64,000 nucleotides of DNA from Telopea speciosissima (taxonomy: Eukaryota; Streptophyta; Magnoliopsida; Proteales; Proteaceae). Made by a program: the position numbers and the translations under genes. Within the stretch, counting starts at the first letter, position 1. Each line of letters begins with the position of its first letter. The DNA lies in the NCBI RefSeq assembly GCF_018873765.1, contig NC_057920.1:49898828-49962827 (forward strand), written 5' to 3'. The notes under the pieces were generated by a model. The model was not told where the DNA came from. It saw only the letters and a list, made by a program, of their open reading frames with translations, and searched no databases. Shown piece after piece: positions 22,309 through 33,343 of the stretch.

Positions 22309-24053
22309 TAAGGGTGTCAATGGGCCGGGCTGGGCCAGGTCTGCCCTAAACCCTAGCCCAACCTTAGAGCCCTTAACCTAAACCCAAACCCAACCCAACC
22401 CCTGCCAAGGCCTAAGACACCCTCAACCCAACCCGACCCTGCCAGGGTTTTTCCTAGCCCTACCTGGCCCTGATTGACCCTGATTAGGTCAGGCAGGGCC
22501 GGGTTGGCCCAGATTGACCCTGTCCCTAACCCTGATTGACTCAGGCATATGAATTTGTAGTCAGAGCTTCCTTCCAACTCTCTATGGTCTAGGCATCAAT
22601 TTCTCCTTGTGTTTTTGGAATGATCCTTCAAACCTTCCGATCTGGTGGCAAACATCTCTTTGACCAGCATTGAGGAATATGGGCAAAACTGTTTGACCAT
22701 TGAATGATGATCTATGAAAATGAACTATCTCAACTAGTTCCACGAGACGACAGGATGGAGATTTGGAAACGCAGATTGCTTCCAGGAGCACCGATTGGAT
22801 CTCTTCTCCACCCCACAGGTCTTTGCTGTCTTTAAACACATTGATTCCTGCTCTTTCAGATCTCTGTGAAGGAAAGCAGTGAAGTTATTGCAAGTGTCTA
22901 CACCACTAAAATAGAGAAACACATCATAATTAGTGGATGATCCTTCAACGGTGGAGGAAGAGGAGGAGGTAGCCCATCATGTGCGGCCATGAAGTTGCAG
23001 TTGGAGTTGATGTTGCAAAGAGGATGTCGAGAGATGTAATGGAGTTTCAATCTTTCTTTCTCTATGGTTATGGTTAGTAGGTGGTATGGTAGAGTTGTAA
23101 TTGGAGTTTCTGAAACAAACTCAAACATGAATCAAGAGCATAATGTAAACTAACAGAAGTACAGACACTCTATTTCTTCAAATTCTTTTCCTCAATAAAC
23201 AAGCCAAAATAACGCATTTCTGATAACTAGTCATACAATATCTTCCCAAAACAAAACTAAAAGTAAACTAAAACTAAAGTAAGATAGAGATGTTACACCA
23301 TTTCAACAAGATCAGGCTTCAGAGCCTAGATCTTTGAACTTTACCCCCCCCCCCCCCAAAAAAATCCCAGATCTCTGAATCCTCTTCTCCACACCTAGTC
23401 CCACAGGAAAATAACTGAACTTTAATGCTGGATCTCTAGTCAAATAAACACAAGAAGTAAGAACCCATGTTGAGAAAAGCCAAAAGGAAGTCCAAATCAA
23501 CCTCATTGTGAAGAACACTAGATAAAAATGCAATTGGTTGGGGTTTTCCTCTCTGGGTTTTCTATTTTGTTCAGTAATGTATCTATTTCTTTCTCTCTTT
23601 TTTCTGTTGTAGCAGTAATGGGTTTTTTCGTGAACTTCAGCTTCCACTCTCCTGCTTCAGCTCTTCATGCCAAACTGAACTTCAGGCCTTCAGCCTCCAC
23701 TCTCTAGCGGTGCCCTTAGCCTCTTACTCAGTTACTCCAATTAGGGCTTGGCTTTACCTAGCTAGCCGAATGTGCCCTCAGTGATTAGAAGGATTTCAGA
23801 TTTTTTTTTAGTCTTTTACTTTTTAATTTTTTTGGCTTAGGCTGATTGGCTGAAAACTATAAAATTATATATATACTTAGAATATTAATATAGGTCCAAG
23901 CTTAGCCCGTGGCCTGAATCCGAGCCCAACCCGACCCTGCCAGGGCCAGGCTAATACTAAACCCAATCTCGCCCTTCGGGTTGAAAAATCAAAATCGGGT
24001 CCGGGCCGGGCTTAGGGCGGGTTCGGGCCGGCCGGGCTTTTTTGACACCCCTA
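22309..24053 (-). mobile_element. Non-autonomous hAT transposon with captured gene (Pack-hAT)
   Basis: A 1745-bp insert with terminal inverted repeats TAAGGGTGTCAA...TTGACACCCCTA, flanked by a perfect 8-bp duplication GCCAACTC (22301-22308 and 24054-24061), the hAT signature. Subterminal zones are full of short repeats (CCAACCC, GGGCCGG, GACCCTG), as is typical for hAT transposase binding. No transposase is encoded. The interior holds a Toll/interleukin-1-receptor domain fragment of a resistance gene. The strand given is that of the cargo. Fourteen C residues near 23345 interrupt the right half. Confidence 0.92.
22572..22990 (-). pseudogene. Captured TIR-domain fragment of an NLR resistance gene
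   Basis: From an ATG at 22990 the minus strand reads MAAHDGLPPPLPPPLKDH, then NYDVFLYFSGVDTCNNFTAFLHRDLKE (quoted across the motif in parts), matching the YDVFLSFRGEDTR start of plant Toll/interleukin-1-receptor domains. After a one-base deletion near 22865 it continues GINVFKDSKDLWGGEEI, LLEAI and, further on, LPIF and HQIGRFEGSFQKHKEK, the expected order. A stop follows at about 22582. A proline-rich leader before the domain is usual for these genes. There is no NB-ARC or LRR: only the first exon was captured. It is not functional as a receptor, but the transcript could yield small RNAs matching NLR genes. Confidence 0.85.
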
Positions 24054-24111
24054 GCCAACTCGTTTGTTATAATCAAAACATTTATAGAGGGAGGGAAGAA
24101 TTTTCCCAACA
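24054..24111 (-). repeat. 5' LTR of copia A, segment 3
   Basis: GCCAACTCGTTTGTTATAATC resumes the LTR broken at 22308 and ends TTTTCCCAACA. The next bases GAATG (24112-24116) would be A's target duplication in Tat element C; the partner copy is outside the window. Confidence 0.88.
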
Positions 24112-24410
24112 GAATGTAGCTCCGTTGGAGGAATGTGAATGATATTGGCAAATATCTGGCATTTATGACATCTTCACACGAATGATGCGCAATCAACTTC
24201 TATGGTTGCCCAATAACATCCCATTTTGAGGATTTTCTTAGCGAGTGTCCTGGCATTCATGTGTGGCCCGTAGATTCCCTTATAGATTTCTTTCATGATG
24301 AGTTGGGCATGTTCCTCCTCTACGCACAGTAGTTGTATACCATCGTAGGACCTGTTGTATAGCAGGTCACCTTGAAGTAAAAACTACATGGCGTGCTTCC
24401 ACAACCTCTT
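24112..24410 (-). pseudogene. Integrase zinc-binding domain of Tat C, cut by copia A
   Basis: The minus strand shows LLYNRSYDGIQLLCVEEEHAQ (in part), then GPHMNARTLAKKILKMGCYW, VDCASFV, a stop, RCHKCQ and IPPTELH, the usual HHCC zinc domain of gypsy integrases. The expected first histidine of the motif is a tyrosine (EIYKG), and the stop precedes the CHKC pair. The sequence ends where copia A starts. Confidence 0.8.
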
Positions 24411-25526
24411 CTATTCACCAACTATGGAATTCGGAGGATATTTCCTTTCTCTAATGAAGTCAATGATGGGTGCAGACCACGACCTCCCATCAGTTGTCAG
24501 AGCAAATTCTGACTCTTCATATGTTGATCCATGCCTTCTATCTACCAAAAATGGGTGAACTTGAGTATCTGGTGTGCATTCAACCATTGAAGCCAAAGTA
24601 GCTAGGGCATTGGCGAATCTGTTATTGTCCCTCGAAAAATATTTGAGGGTGATTTCATCAAGACTCTTGGTCAAGTTCTCCAAATGTTCTTGGTAAGATT
24701 TTAGCTTCTCATCCTTTATCTTCCACTTCCCTTGAGTTTGACAAATCACTATTGACAAGTCCCCATAGACTCTCAGCTTCTTGATCTCTAATGCCATGGC
24801 GGCTTTGAGACCGATTGCACATGCTTCATATTCTACAATGGTGTTGGTGCAATGGAATTCTAGTCGGAATGCAGATGGTAGATAGAGATCATCTGGGGTT
24901 ATCAAAAATATTCCTACCCCATATCCTCTCTGATTGGCTACACCATTAAAGTACAATTGCCACCAGTCTTCACACTCTTCTTCCTCCATATATGCCAAAT
25001 CTTCATCTGGGAATGAGTCTTCTAACGGCTGTGAATATACCCCAGTTGGGTATGCAGCTAGATAGTCCGAGATTGCTCGTCCTTTTATGGATTTCTGGTT
25101 GACATATGTTATGTCATATTCTGACAGCAGCAACAACCATCTGGCCATCCTTCCTATCAATGCTGGCTTCTCGAAGAGATATTTCATTGGATCCATCCTT
25201 GAGATGAGCCAGATTTGATGTGCGATAATGTAATGTCTCAGCCTCTTGGTCCCCCAAACCAAAGCGGTGCACGTCTTTTCCAATGGGGTGTAACGAGTTT
25301 CGTACTCCAATAGTTTCTTACTTAAGTAATAATCCATGTGTTCTTCCCACTTTTCTGATCTTGTTGTGCCATCATGGATCATTAATGTTTTACTGACAGA
25401 TAAATACAATACTAGTGGTTCGACCAATACTGGTGGAACAAGGATGGGTGGGTTCATCAGGTATTCTTTTATCCTTACGAACGCCTCTTGACACTTGTTA
25501 TTCCATTGCTTTGGTTCTTCTTTCAT
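24411..25526 (-). CDS. RNase H and archaeal-type RNase H of Tat C pol
   Basis: An open frame of 371 codons. Residues 1-50 are the RT thumb/connection (QEAFVRIKEYLMNPPILVPP). Residues 60-170 are the first RNase H (YYLSKKLLEYETRYTPLEKTC, LRHYIIAHQIWLISRMDP, GRMARWLLLLSEYDITYVNQ). Residues 185-330 are the second RNase H (WQLYFNGVANQRGYGVGIFL, FHCTNTIVEYEACAIGLKAA, VYGDLSIVICQTQGKWKIKD, FARNALATLAS-like end). In the first active-site position of the second RNase H the usual LYFDG Asp is Asn (LYFNG), so it is probably inactive. The frame is part of a larger polyprotein; the ATG at 25526 is internal. Confidence 0.85.
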   Translation of the reverse strand: MKEEPKQWNNKCQEAFVRIKEYLMNPPILVPPVLVEPLVLYLSVSKTLMIHDGTTRSEKWEEHMDYYLSKKLLEYETRYTPLEKTCTALVWGTKRLRHYIIAHQIWLISRMDPMKYLFEKPALIGRMARWLLLLSEYDITYVNQKSIKGRAISDYLAAYPTGVYSQPLEDSFPDEDLAYMEEEECEDWWQLYFNGVANQRGYGVGIFLITPDDLYLPSAFRLEFHCTNTIVEYEACAIGLKAAMALEIKKLRVYGDLSIVICQTQGKWKIKDEKLKSYQEHLENLTKSLDEITLKYFSRDNNRFANALATLASMVECTPDTQVHPFLVDRRHGSTYEESEFALTTDGRSWSAPIIDFIRERKYPPNSIVGE

Positions 25527-26330
25527 TAGGAGTGAGAAGATGGGTTCACATACGATGGTTAGCTGGGCTATGAATCGACTTATATACTAAATTCGTCCTA
25601 AGAAACCCCAAACTTCTTTTTCTATTTTTGGTGTTGGTATGTATGTTATGGCCTTTATCTTGTTGGGATCCACTTTTATCCCTCTCTCGCTAACGAGATA
25701 TCCTAGGAGTTTCCCCGCTGTTGCTCCGAACACATACTTTTTAGGGTTAAACCTTAGCTTGTACTCCTTAATTCGTTCAAAGAACTTTCTCAAAGCTATA
25801 AAATGCCCCCATCGAGTGACCGACTTGACAATCATGTCTGTCATCCACATACACCTCTACTTCTTTGTGTATCATGTCATAGAGAATGATCATTACTGCC
25901 CTTTGATATGTTGCCCCAGCATTCTTCAAACCAAAGGGCATTACCTTGTAACAATAAGTTCCCCATGGTGTGTAAACGCTATCTTTTCACTGTCCTTTGG
26001 ACACATGCTGATTTGATTATACCTGAAGAATCCGTCCATGAATGATAACAAGACGTGTTTTGCCGTGTTATCAACCAATATGTCAATATGCAGCAAGGGA
26101 AAGTCGTCTTTGGGACTGACTTTGTTGAGGTCTCAGAAATCCACGCACATTCTCACCTTCCCGTCTTTCTTGGGTACAGGGACAATATTGGACAACCACT
26201 GAGGATACTGTGTCACTTGTAGAAATCCTGCATTCCGCTGCTTTATGACTTCTTCCCTAATCTTCTCACTCCATTCAGGTCACATCCTTTTGGGCTTTTG
26301 CTTGACCGGCAGTGCATATGGATAAGTAGG
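25527..26330 (-). pseudogene. Reverse transcriptase core of Tat C, frameshifted
   Basis: Pieces on the minus strand: WGTYCYKVMPFGLKNAGATY followed by the catalytic EVEVYVDD near 25850. There an extra four bases split YVDD from MIVKS. Then FFERIKEYKLRFNPKKYVFG, GKLLGYLVSERGIKVDPNKI and EVWGFLGRI to 25590. Upstream, to 26330, the sequence is still RT-like but scattered over three frames. It is not functional. Confidence 0.8.
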
Positions 26331-26684
26331 CAGTTGGTGTTGCACTATCTCTGGATTGATGCTGGGCATATCTTCATAGGACCAAGCGAAGATTTCTTAA
26401 AATTCCTTCAACATGGCTATCATTTAACCGACTTCCTCCTTGCTGAGGGAGGCACCAATCTTAACCATCCGTGGGCATTATTCAGTTCCCAAATTTATGG
26501 GGAATACGTCCTATCGGACATATTGGGCTTTTCTTTGTTTTAATTCCTTTATTAAATGCTGATGTTCGAGGATATCCTCGTAATCAGAAGAAGAATCCAA
26601 AGGAGAATCAGATGGAGAGAACACATACTCGAAATGGTTGATTTCATTCATGATAAGAGCAGAAATACAAGGAGACTTGATAGA
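26331..26684 (-). other. Decayed protease-RT linker of Tat C
   Basis: About 350 bases between the RT remnant and the G-patch frame. No open frame or motif was recognised; by position it is the RT N-terminus with many frameshifts. Confidence 0.4.
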
Positions 26685-27332
26685 CTAGAATGTACCACCC
26701 TCCTTGATTACAACAGACTCATCGACAGACATGACTAACTCGGAGTTGACCACTTCCTGAGACTCTATCTTACTAAACCTTTCATAGACACTAATCCAGT
26801 TCACTATTGGCTCTTGGACAGTGTGAATTAACAAATAAGGTTTTGGCCCTTTTTCCTCCTCTGCAGAGATCGTGGCTATTTTAAATAGTCCTCTGATGTT
26901 TAGTTCTTCTTCAGTAGCTTTCAATTTCATCTGTTCTACTTCAAGGGTGATCGAATCGATGTCCTCTTGAAAGAAGATTTCAAACCCTGGCTGGAGACTT
27001 CCATTGTCATGATTGAACCAAGGCTTAAAATTTCCATTGTAAGGGAAGCTGTCACCTTCTTTGACAAAATATCCATTTAAAGTCTTGAAGTATGGAGATG
27101 GTTTCTTGGCCTTCTGGCATTCTTGGCTCATTCGCTCAGGATAACTTCCCTTCTTTGGTGCTTTGTATCCTAGCCCGCGATGGTTGCCATAGGTAGGAAA
27201 GTCAGGGAATTGTGGAATCCCTTGTTGATTCCTTCCTAATCCAAGTCCTAGAAAATATCCCCTATTGTTCATCATCTTCATAATTGTTCCACTCCATGTG
27301 GATGGGTAACTGGATGGAATTATCTCCTTCAT
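26685..27332 (-). CDS. G-patch region downstream of protease, Tat C
   Basis: A 215-codon frame. Residues 22-60 (MKMMNNRGYFLGLGLGRNQQ, then GNHRGLGYKAPKK) fit a G-patch, the glycine-rich RNA-binding motif known between protease and RT in some plant Tat elements. The remainder is acidic and ends VVIKEGGTF. The frame lies four bases after the stop of the protease frame and would be joined to it in the intact polyprotein. Confidence 0.7.
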   Translation of the reverse strand: MKEIIPSSYPSTWSGTIMKMMNNRGYFLGLGLGRNQQGIPQFPDFPTYGNHRGLGYKAPKKGSYPERMSQECQKAKKPSPYFKTLNGYFVKEGDSFPYNGNFKPWFNHDNGSLQPGFEIFFQEDIDSITLEVEQMKLKATEEELNIRGLFKIATISAEEEKGPKPYLLIHTVQEPIVNWISVYERFSKIESQEVVNSELVMSVDESVVIKEGGTF

Positions 27333-27335
27333 TTT

Positions 27336-27800
27336 TTAGGCCATTACACTGATTGCCTTAATCTCAAATCCTCCCAACTGGATATCTGTCGAAGCTTCCC
27401 CACCTACTTCGGTGCTTGCCAAGGTGTGGACAATCTTTGGATCGCCAAAGATAGTGATCATTTTTCCTTCATAGACAAATTTCATTTTCTGATGTAGGCT
27501 TGAGACTATAACTCCTACGGAATACAGCCAAGGCCGTCCCAACAGCATGTTGAATGATGCTTGGATGTCAATCAATTGACATTCCACAGTGAACAGAGCA
27601 GGTACGACTCTAATGTCTATGGTCAAAACACCTAGAACCTTCCTTCTTATGTTGTTATATGCTCAGATTGTCTGAGCAGAGGGCTTCATTTGGGTCAAAT
27701 CCAACCCTATACAACTTACAGCCTTAAGAAGTATGACATTGAGAGTCGATCCATTGTCAATCAGAACTTGAGCGACTTGGTTCCATTGCACTCTATTGTA
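27336..27800 (-). pseudogene. Aspartic protease of Tat C
   Basis: The active-site loop reads AQVLIDNGSTLNV near 27760-27722 on the minus strand. After stops and a frameshift the readable frame 27626-27336 gives VPALFTVECQLIDIQASFNM and LLGRPWLYSVGVIVSSLHQK, the conserved end of Tat proteases. It would cut the gag-pol polyprotein; two frames are needed here, so it is inactive. Confidence 0.8.
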
Positions 27801-27811
27801 ATGTGCAGAGC

Positions 27812-30670
27812 TCAATTATGGTCCTTTCCCCTAGGTTGGAGATCACTTTCCAAGAAGGAGAGAGACTGCATGGCATAGGTGGCCCCTATAATGTGTGAGA
27901 GTTCTTCTGGACCCATTTCTATTGGTACTTCAACCTTGTAAAGTGCTTTCAAAATTGCTTCTCGGTGCAATGGGGAGGCCAACAATAATCCCCAGATAGA
28001 GATGTTAGCTTGTACCTTCTTTAGCTGGCTCAGCACCTAATTTGTTGGCTTGTATTTGACTTGATTAGGAGCAAGCACGTAGGGCATTTCTACAATCAAT
28101 CCTTTATCTTTTAAATTCTCTCCACTTCGGGTCTTCGAAACCTTGGGCTCCTTCCCTTTTATGATGAGTTCGACTGGGCACAACTCATCTTCCAAGTCAC
28201 TTTCAGTTATCACAAGGGTTCCCACCATGGGATTCCTCCTTCTTGGGCTAGTGACATTGCATTCTGCTTTCAAGGCAGCAATCGTCTTTTGGGCCTTCTA
28301 CGGAATTTTAGACAAGGCTTCTTGCTTTTTATAGAGGTGCTTGATGAGCCGATCATGGTCCGGCCTTCGCGATCCTACTAGCATCATCTGATGGATCATT
28401 TTAAAGATCTCTGGCTGATTTTTGGAATCTCATTGCTTCAAATAAAGATCTAAAATGTTTCTCCTCTTCTGATGAGCCCTCATCATCACTAGATATAACC
28501 AGACGAATGTTTTTCATGGGATCTTTCATTAGTTATTCCATATTGATATTATTGAGTTGGAAATACTGGTTGTGTACTTGCATGAACTCATGATATCCCC
28601 TACTTCCTTGATCTGGGGATGCCGGAGGGCTTCCACATAAATCTTTTGCCAGGGTAAACACCAATGTGACTGAGTCCTCCAACTCTTTCATGACTTGAGG
28701 TAAAGGCCATTTTTCATTTACTAGTTGTTGTCATCGTAGTTCTTCTTGGTACCTTTTGTTTGAAGGCACTACTTTAAAAAGCATTTGATGTATCTTGTCG
28801 ACTATTTTGAGGATCCCTCTTACTTCAAAGGAAGAGACCAAGCTCTTGGTCCACAAATTTCCTCATATCGGTTGACAGGAGGTTCTATCTCCATTTCTGA
28901 TGCTTCATCGGGTAGTTCGTCACCAGTGTCTTCATCCATCACTTCATCGTTCAAACTTTCGCTGGATGTTTCCTCATTGCTTGAATCATCTCCTTCTTCT
29001 CCACTGCTATCAACAGGGTGAATTCCTTCTATTGGGTCAAAGTATGGATCTCCAATATTGATGTTACCGATCCAAGTTTCCCATTCTTCCGTCATCTTTG
29101 GGGGCCCAGAATATGGCAAGTTATCTAAATACAACATGGGATCTTAAGGAGGACTCCCAAAGAAATCTTTCGCCAAAGCGAGATTTAACCAGGTCATGTT
29201 CCTTAACTCATGTAATGTTCTTTGGAGAAAGTCTTCTTCCATTGGCAACTCTATCTTCTCGCATTGTGCCATGAAGTTTTTGCACACCATGTTCAGGAAG
29301 TGGGAAGTAGCCTTATACAGGATGTCATGAGTTGTGGATGTCAGCTCAAGGATGTCTTGCACTTGGTAGAATATGCTCATATTCCATTTGTCAAAGTCTT
29401 CCCCTTTGATGAACCACACCCTTCTTCGATTTACTGGAGACCTTACTTCTTTGTTGCTCTTCCTTCGTCTTCTTGACGAATAGGCTGAATGACGTCTGTT
29501 GGGTTTGCTTCATCATCATCAAATTCGATGGTATTTATCCACTGTAGGGTTTCAACGGAGAACTCTTCTTTAGATTATGGCTCAAAGTCTTATTCTTCAC
29601 TATCGTCGGTCCCTCCTCCCATCTAGATAAGGAAAGTGTCTCCAAATAGAGTTTCACCAATGGCTAGTGCACATACAGGTTGGATCAAACTTGGTATGAC
29701 CTCTTCAATTGTTCTCATGCAATCTTCAGACGACCCCTCCTCAATGCGTTAAATGTGAACTGTGAAATCTTTTTCACCTTCCGAATTCTCCACATTGCCA
29801 TGTGACTGATCTCATAATCGGTGAACCCAAATGTTCTCAGTTGTGCATTAGGTCCGAGGCTATCAAGTTCATTCTCTAGAAATTCAAGCTTCATCGTCCA
29901 ATGGTAAGAGGCTAGGCCTTTCCCTCGGTCACAACGCTATCCTTCTCCTCTGAACTTTTCATTGCAGTTTGTCCTTGCACAGCAAACACATACCATCATT
30001 CTTCTCGCTCTGCTTTTCTGAGCGTACATGCTCCGGCCACAAAATGGCGTTGGCTGAATTTTGATCATCTCTTCTTTGCACATTTCCTTCAGGAAGTTAC
30101 TGATATTGGTTCTTGCTTCTGCAGGGAGATCCATCTACCACATGAGGCGCACTTTGTCCCTCCACACTATTCTCAATTCCCTCAAAGGTGCTTTTACGGG
30201 CCATATTAGAGTAGTTGGGTCCAAACCCATTGTACCTTCTTCCAAAGCATTCACAGATCCCATGGACGATCTTGGGGAGTCGAGTTCATCTTTAGCAAGT
30301 GACCCACTCAGGGTGGCAAATGTTTTTAGTATCTTACACTGCTGAGGGTAAAGATACTCATGATACACTCCATATAGATTCTCTAGGATTATCCCCACTT
30401 CCTCTTCCTCTGCTAGATGGGGTTGTATCCTTTAGACTTCTTTAGGGAACCTTCTGACAAAGTCGGGGAATCCTTCATTCGGCTCTTGCCTTCCAATTCC
30501 TTTTCTTCTTACTCTCCTCAGTTTGGGCTATAGGATAGCCCTATAGATTCGAGCGTCCATCAGCCTTCGTTCTTGCTTCACAAGTTGAATCAGGACCGTC
30601 GGGCCCTTAAAGGGAACATCCTCTTGTAACATGTTTATTCCATGATCTGGCAGAGGGTTAGTAGTCACAT
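27812..30670 (-). pseudogene. gag-protease linker of Tat C with partial gag duplication
   Basis: No single gene can be read. Pieces on the minus strand are: 30660-30135, a second gag-like stretch (EPNEGFPDFVRRF, VGIILENLYGVYHEYLYPQQ, KTFATL) that repeats the gag segment VEIILENLHGEYHDRLYCQ of 31230; 30134-29937, unrecognised and Cys-rich; 29419-29144, WFIKGEDFDKWNMSIFYQVQ; 29137-28820, strongly acidic (DSSGEEGDDSSNEETSSES); 28273-27812, likely N-terminal protease flank (QVKYKPTN, HREAILKAL, IIGATYAM). The linkers of Tat elements are poorly conserved, so I assign no function. Confidence 0.5.
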
Positions 30671-32076
30671 TAGGGTGTTGACCTATCTTTAATTCAATTT
30701 TTCCCGCATCTATCAAGTCTTAGATTGCATGTTTGAGGTGTATGCATCTGTTTGTTGAATGATCCTTCTGATTGTGGTAATAACAGTGCCACTCTGGTTT
30801 ATATCCTAGAGGTGGATTGGCCATATTCACAGGCTGCGGTGGTACAACATCCAACATCCCTTTCCTCTTGAGTTTGAAGAAAGGCGAGTGGGTATCATAC
30901 CGCCAAAGGTAAACTATCTGGGAGGGTTGACTGCTCAGCCTGAATCACCAAAGGAGGAGCAACTGTTGGTGAAATTTGCTTCTCGGTGTACTAAACGGTA
31001 GTAATTGCATTCACTTCAGGGCTTTTCCCTCTTCGTCCTCTATTGTTCTTGCAAGAATAAGATCTGGAAGTCTCTTTGGTTGAAGTCTGGGCTTGTTTCC
31101 CTTTGAAGAGTTTGTCCTCAATGTGCTTCCCAATGGCTATGAGTGCTTCGAAGGTCTTAAAGTACTGACAGTAGAGGCGATCATGGTACTCTCCATGTAG
31201 GTTTTCCAATATGATTTCAACCTATTCTGATTCATTCAGGCAGTTCCACATCTTGGATACCTTTTCACGGAACCTCAGGATGAAGTTAGAAAATCCCGCG
31301 TCGGCTCTTTGCCTCAGGTTTTCCAATTTACGTTGGGTGATGTCTACTTCAGTGTTGTAAGAGTACTGTTTGGTGAATGCCTTCATAATTGCCAACCAAG
31401 TTTGAGTCTGAGTTTGGTCCAATTGGGTTAGCCACCTCAGAGCTGATCCTGCTAACGAGTAAAGGAATGCTTGTTCCATTTGATTTTCTATGAGATTCCA
31501 CGACTTGGCCACTATAACAAAAATCTTCAAGTGAGCTTGGGGATCTCCTATCCCGTCGAACTAGTCGAGCTTCCATTTGAAATCTTCGACTATTCTTTCT
31601 CCAGCAAAGCAGACCATGTCTTCTTCTGGCTTCTCAACAGCCTTTCCTTTCATTGCCACTTCGAGCTTCTCAACTTTCTCCCTCATCTGCTTCTCCTTTT
31701 CCATTTCTGGTGGTTCTTGGTGAGCATTGATGACTATATCCTCTTCTTCTATTATGATCCTGGGGTGTACCTTAGACATCGTTGGGGTCACCCTTAATTC
31801 TCCAGGGGTTGGTGCATTGTCTGCTCGAGAATGACCTTGCATTGACTGGATCAACTATGTAACCAGCTGTTTCATCTCTGTCATTTCCCTCTGCATGCTA
31901 ACCATTTCCTGACTCAATGCTTCCTCTGAAGAATTGGCTTCTGGCGGATCCATGGTGCTCGTGACAGGGGATGACCTTATTGGACTTTGTGTCAGGGGAC
32001 TAGAAGTTAAGGGAGGTGAACCAGAATTTTCAACAAGCTTAGAAGGTGGAATTTGGTGGAGATTGGCCTGGTTCAA
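30671..32076 (-). pseudogene. gag of Tat C
   Basis: ATG at 32076 (MNQANLHQIPPSKLVENSG), a Ser/Pro-rich leader and a coiled-coil-like stretch (SQEMVSMQREMTEMKQLVT), then a stop. It continues with an acidic/basic region, then the retrotransposon gag core at 31530-31222 (ENQMEQAFLYSLAGSALRW, FTKQYSYN, RQRADAGFSNFILRFREKV). A CYYHNQKDHSTNRC knuckle-like motif lies near 30770. At least three in-frame stops and one frameshift are present. Gag would form the particle that packages element RNA. Confidence 0.75.
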
Positions 32077-33319
32077 TCAACCACCAAGACGGTTCCACAC
32101 GGGTAATGAGGATTTTCTTTATTGCGGAATTGTTCCTCACAAAGGTAAAAGGGGAACAATTTAGGACTCAAGTGGGGACATTCATTTTTTATCTTGTTTT
32201 TATATATATTTTTTTTGTTTACAAGCAAATATATACACACATATATATATACAAACAAAGTGACAATTCGCTTTTACTCTCTTGATACTATTTTACTCGG
32301 GTAGTCGATGGTAAGGTTTGCATCTTCATTCAAGACTGCTCTGGAATAACCATTGCGATCTTATGATATGATGCAAGCTTGCCATAGATCCTTCGTCATT
32401 TAATAGTTCTCGGAGATCAAATTTGAATAATCACAAGCAGATCTAATCGAGGACTTCTCAACGATCTAACTTTTCCTAATACAGAGCACCTCTCATCAGA
32501 ATCCTAGTCACATTATTTAGACAGTGTATCTTTCTCCGAGGGACAATTGAGGCTACATTTTTCGATAGACTGACCTAAATGGATATGCGACGTGCATCGA
32601 GGGACATTCGAAGGACAAATAGAATTCTTCCCCTGATTGGTATTCTGCATTAAGAGAAAGTATGCTGCTGAGATTTCCACTTTCAGCCTCAAAAAGCTAC
32701 GAGGTTAGTTTGTGGTGTATCCTAGTCGTATATGGTCTAATTTCTTACATGATGCATGCAATAGGTAGGCTGATAGAACAGAACAAGGTCACCCTTGATA
32801 GGACCAATATACCTATTGCTCGTGATAGCGAATTGCGGGTACGTGGTTCTTTTGATATACGTGAGGAATAGATCTCGCGATCTCAGAGTAATCAACCTAG
32901 TGCCCTTTTTGAGTAGTAGAGTACCCCACGACACACTAGCAAATACCCTCATCGGTAATTCTAAACTCGTACAGTAAAGATCAATAGTTGTGGCTTCGAC
33001 CGTAAATTACACATGACTACACATGGGGTTCAACCACTAACCATGGAGTTGTGTGTTCCCATGAAGTGTTGTGTGTGCATGATAGTGATACAGGAAGTGG
33101 GTATCATCCGATCTCAGAGTACTTAGTATGAAGTGCCCCACCTCCCGGGAGTAGATGCACAATAGGGAGTACCCTCGTCGTTTGATTTCACTGCGAAAAC
33201 GATGCATGATGCAGTTAGTACAATAAAAGGGGTTAGCCAAACATGTTTCAATCAATCAATGCAGAAGGGAAAAAATTCTAGCGTTCAATGGTAGCTTCTA
33301 GTATTGAAAGCTTGACCAT
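32077..33319 (-). other. Leader of Tat C between primer site and gag
   Basis: 1.24 kb without a supported gene. It has an AT-rich stretch with TATATA runs near 32205-32250. Long leaders are usual in Tat elements. Confidence 0.5.
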
Positions 33320-33340
33320 AACTCCCTAGCGGAGTCACCA
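33320..33340 (-). other. Primer-binding site of Tat C
   Basis: The minus strand reads TGGTGACTCCGCTAGGGAGT, close to the TGGCGACTCCGCTGGGGA site known in Ogre/Tat elements. It starts three bases from the LTR edge. Confidence 0.75.
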
Positions 33341-33343
33341 CAG

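Larger units (their letters stand above)
4034..24111 (-). mobile_element. Ty1/copia SIRE-type retrotransposon A, interrupted
   Basis: Order on the minus strand: 5' LTR (split in three), iMet primer site, gag, protease-integrase-RT-RNase H, a third ORF, polypurine tract and a 3' LTR remnant. The third ORF downstream of pol and the 1.38-kb LTR fit the SIRE/Maximus lineage. The right edge joins Tat element C's integrase at 24112. The span includes copia B (11538-21204) and a hAT element (22309-24053); without them about 8.7 kb of A remains. The first kilobase of the 3' LTR is missing, lost or displaced by the Tekay-like LTR ending at 4033. All genes are broken. Confidence 0.85.

Noticed and set aside
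25639..26016. 125-codon plus-strand frame
   Set aside because: Opposite the RT core of Tat C (MPFGLKNAGATY, YVDD).
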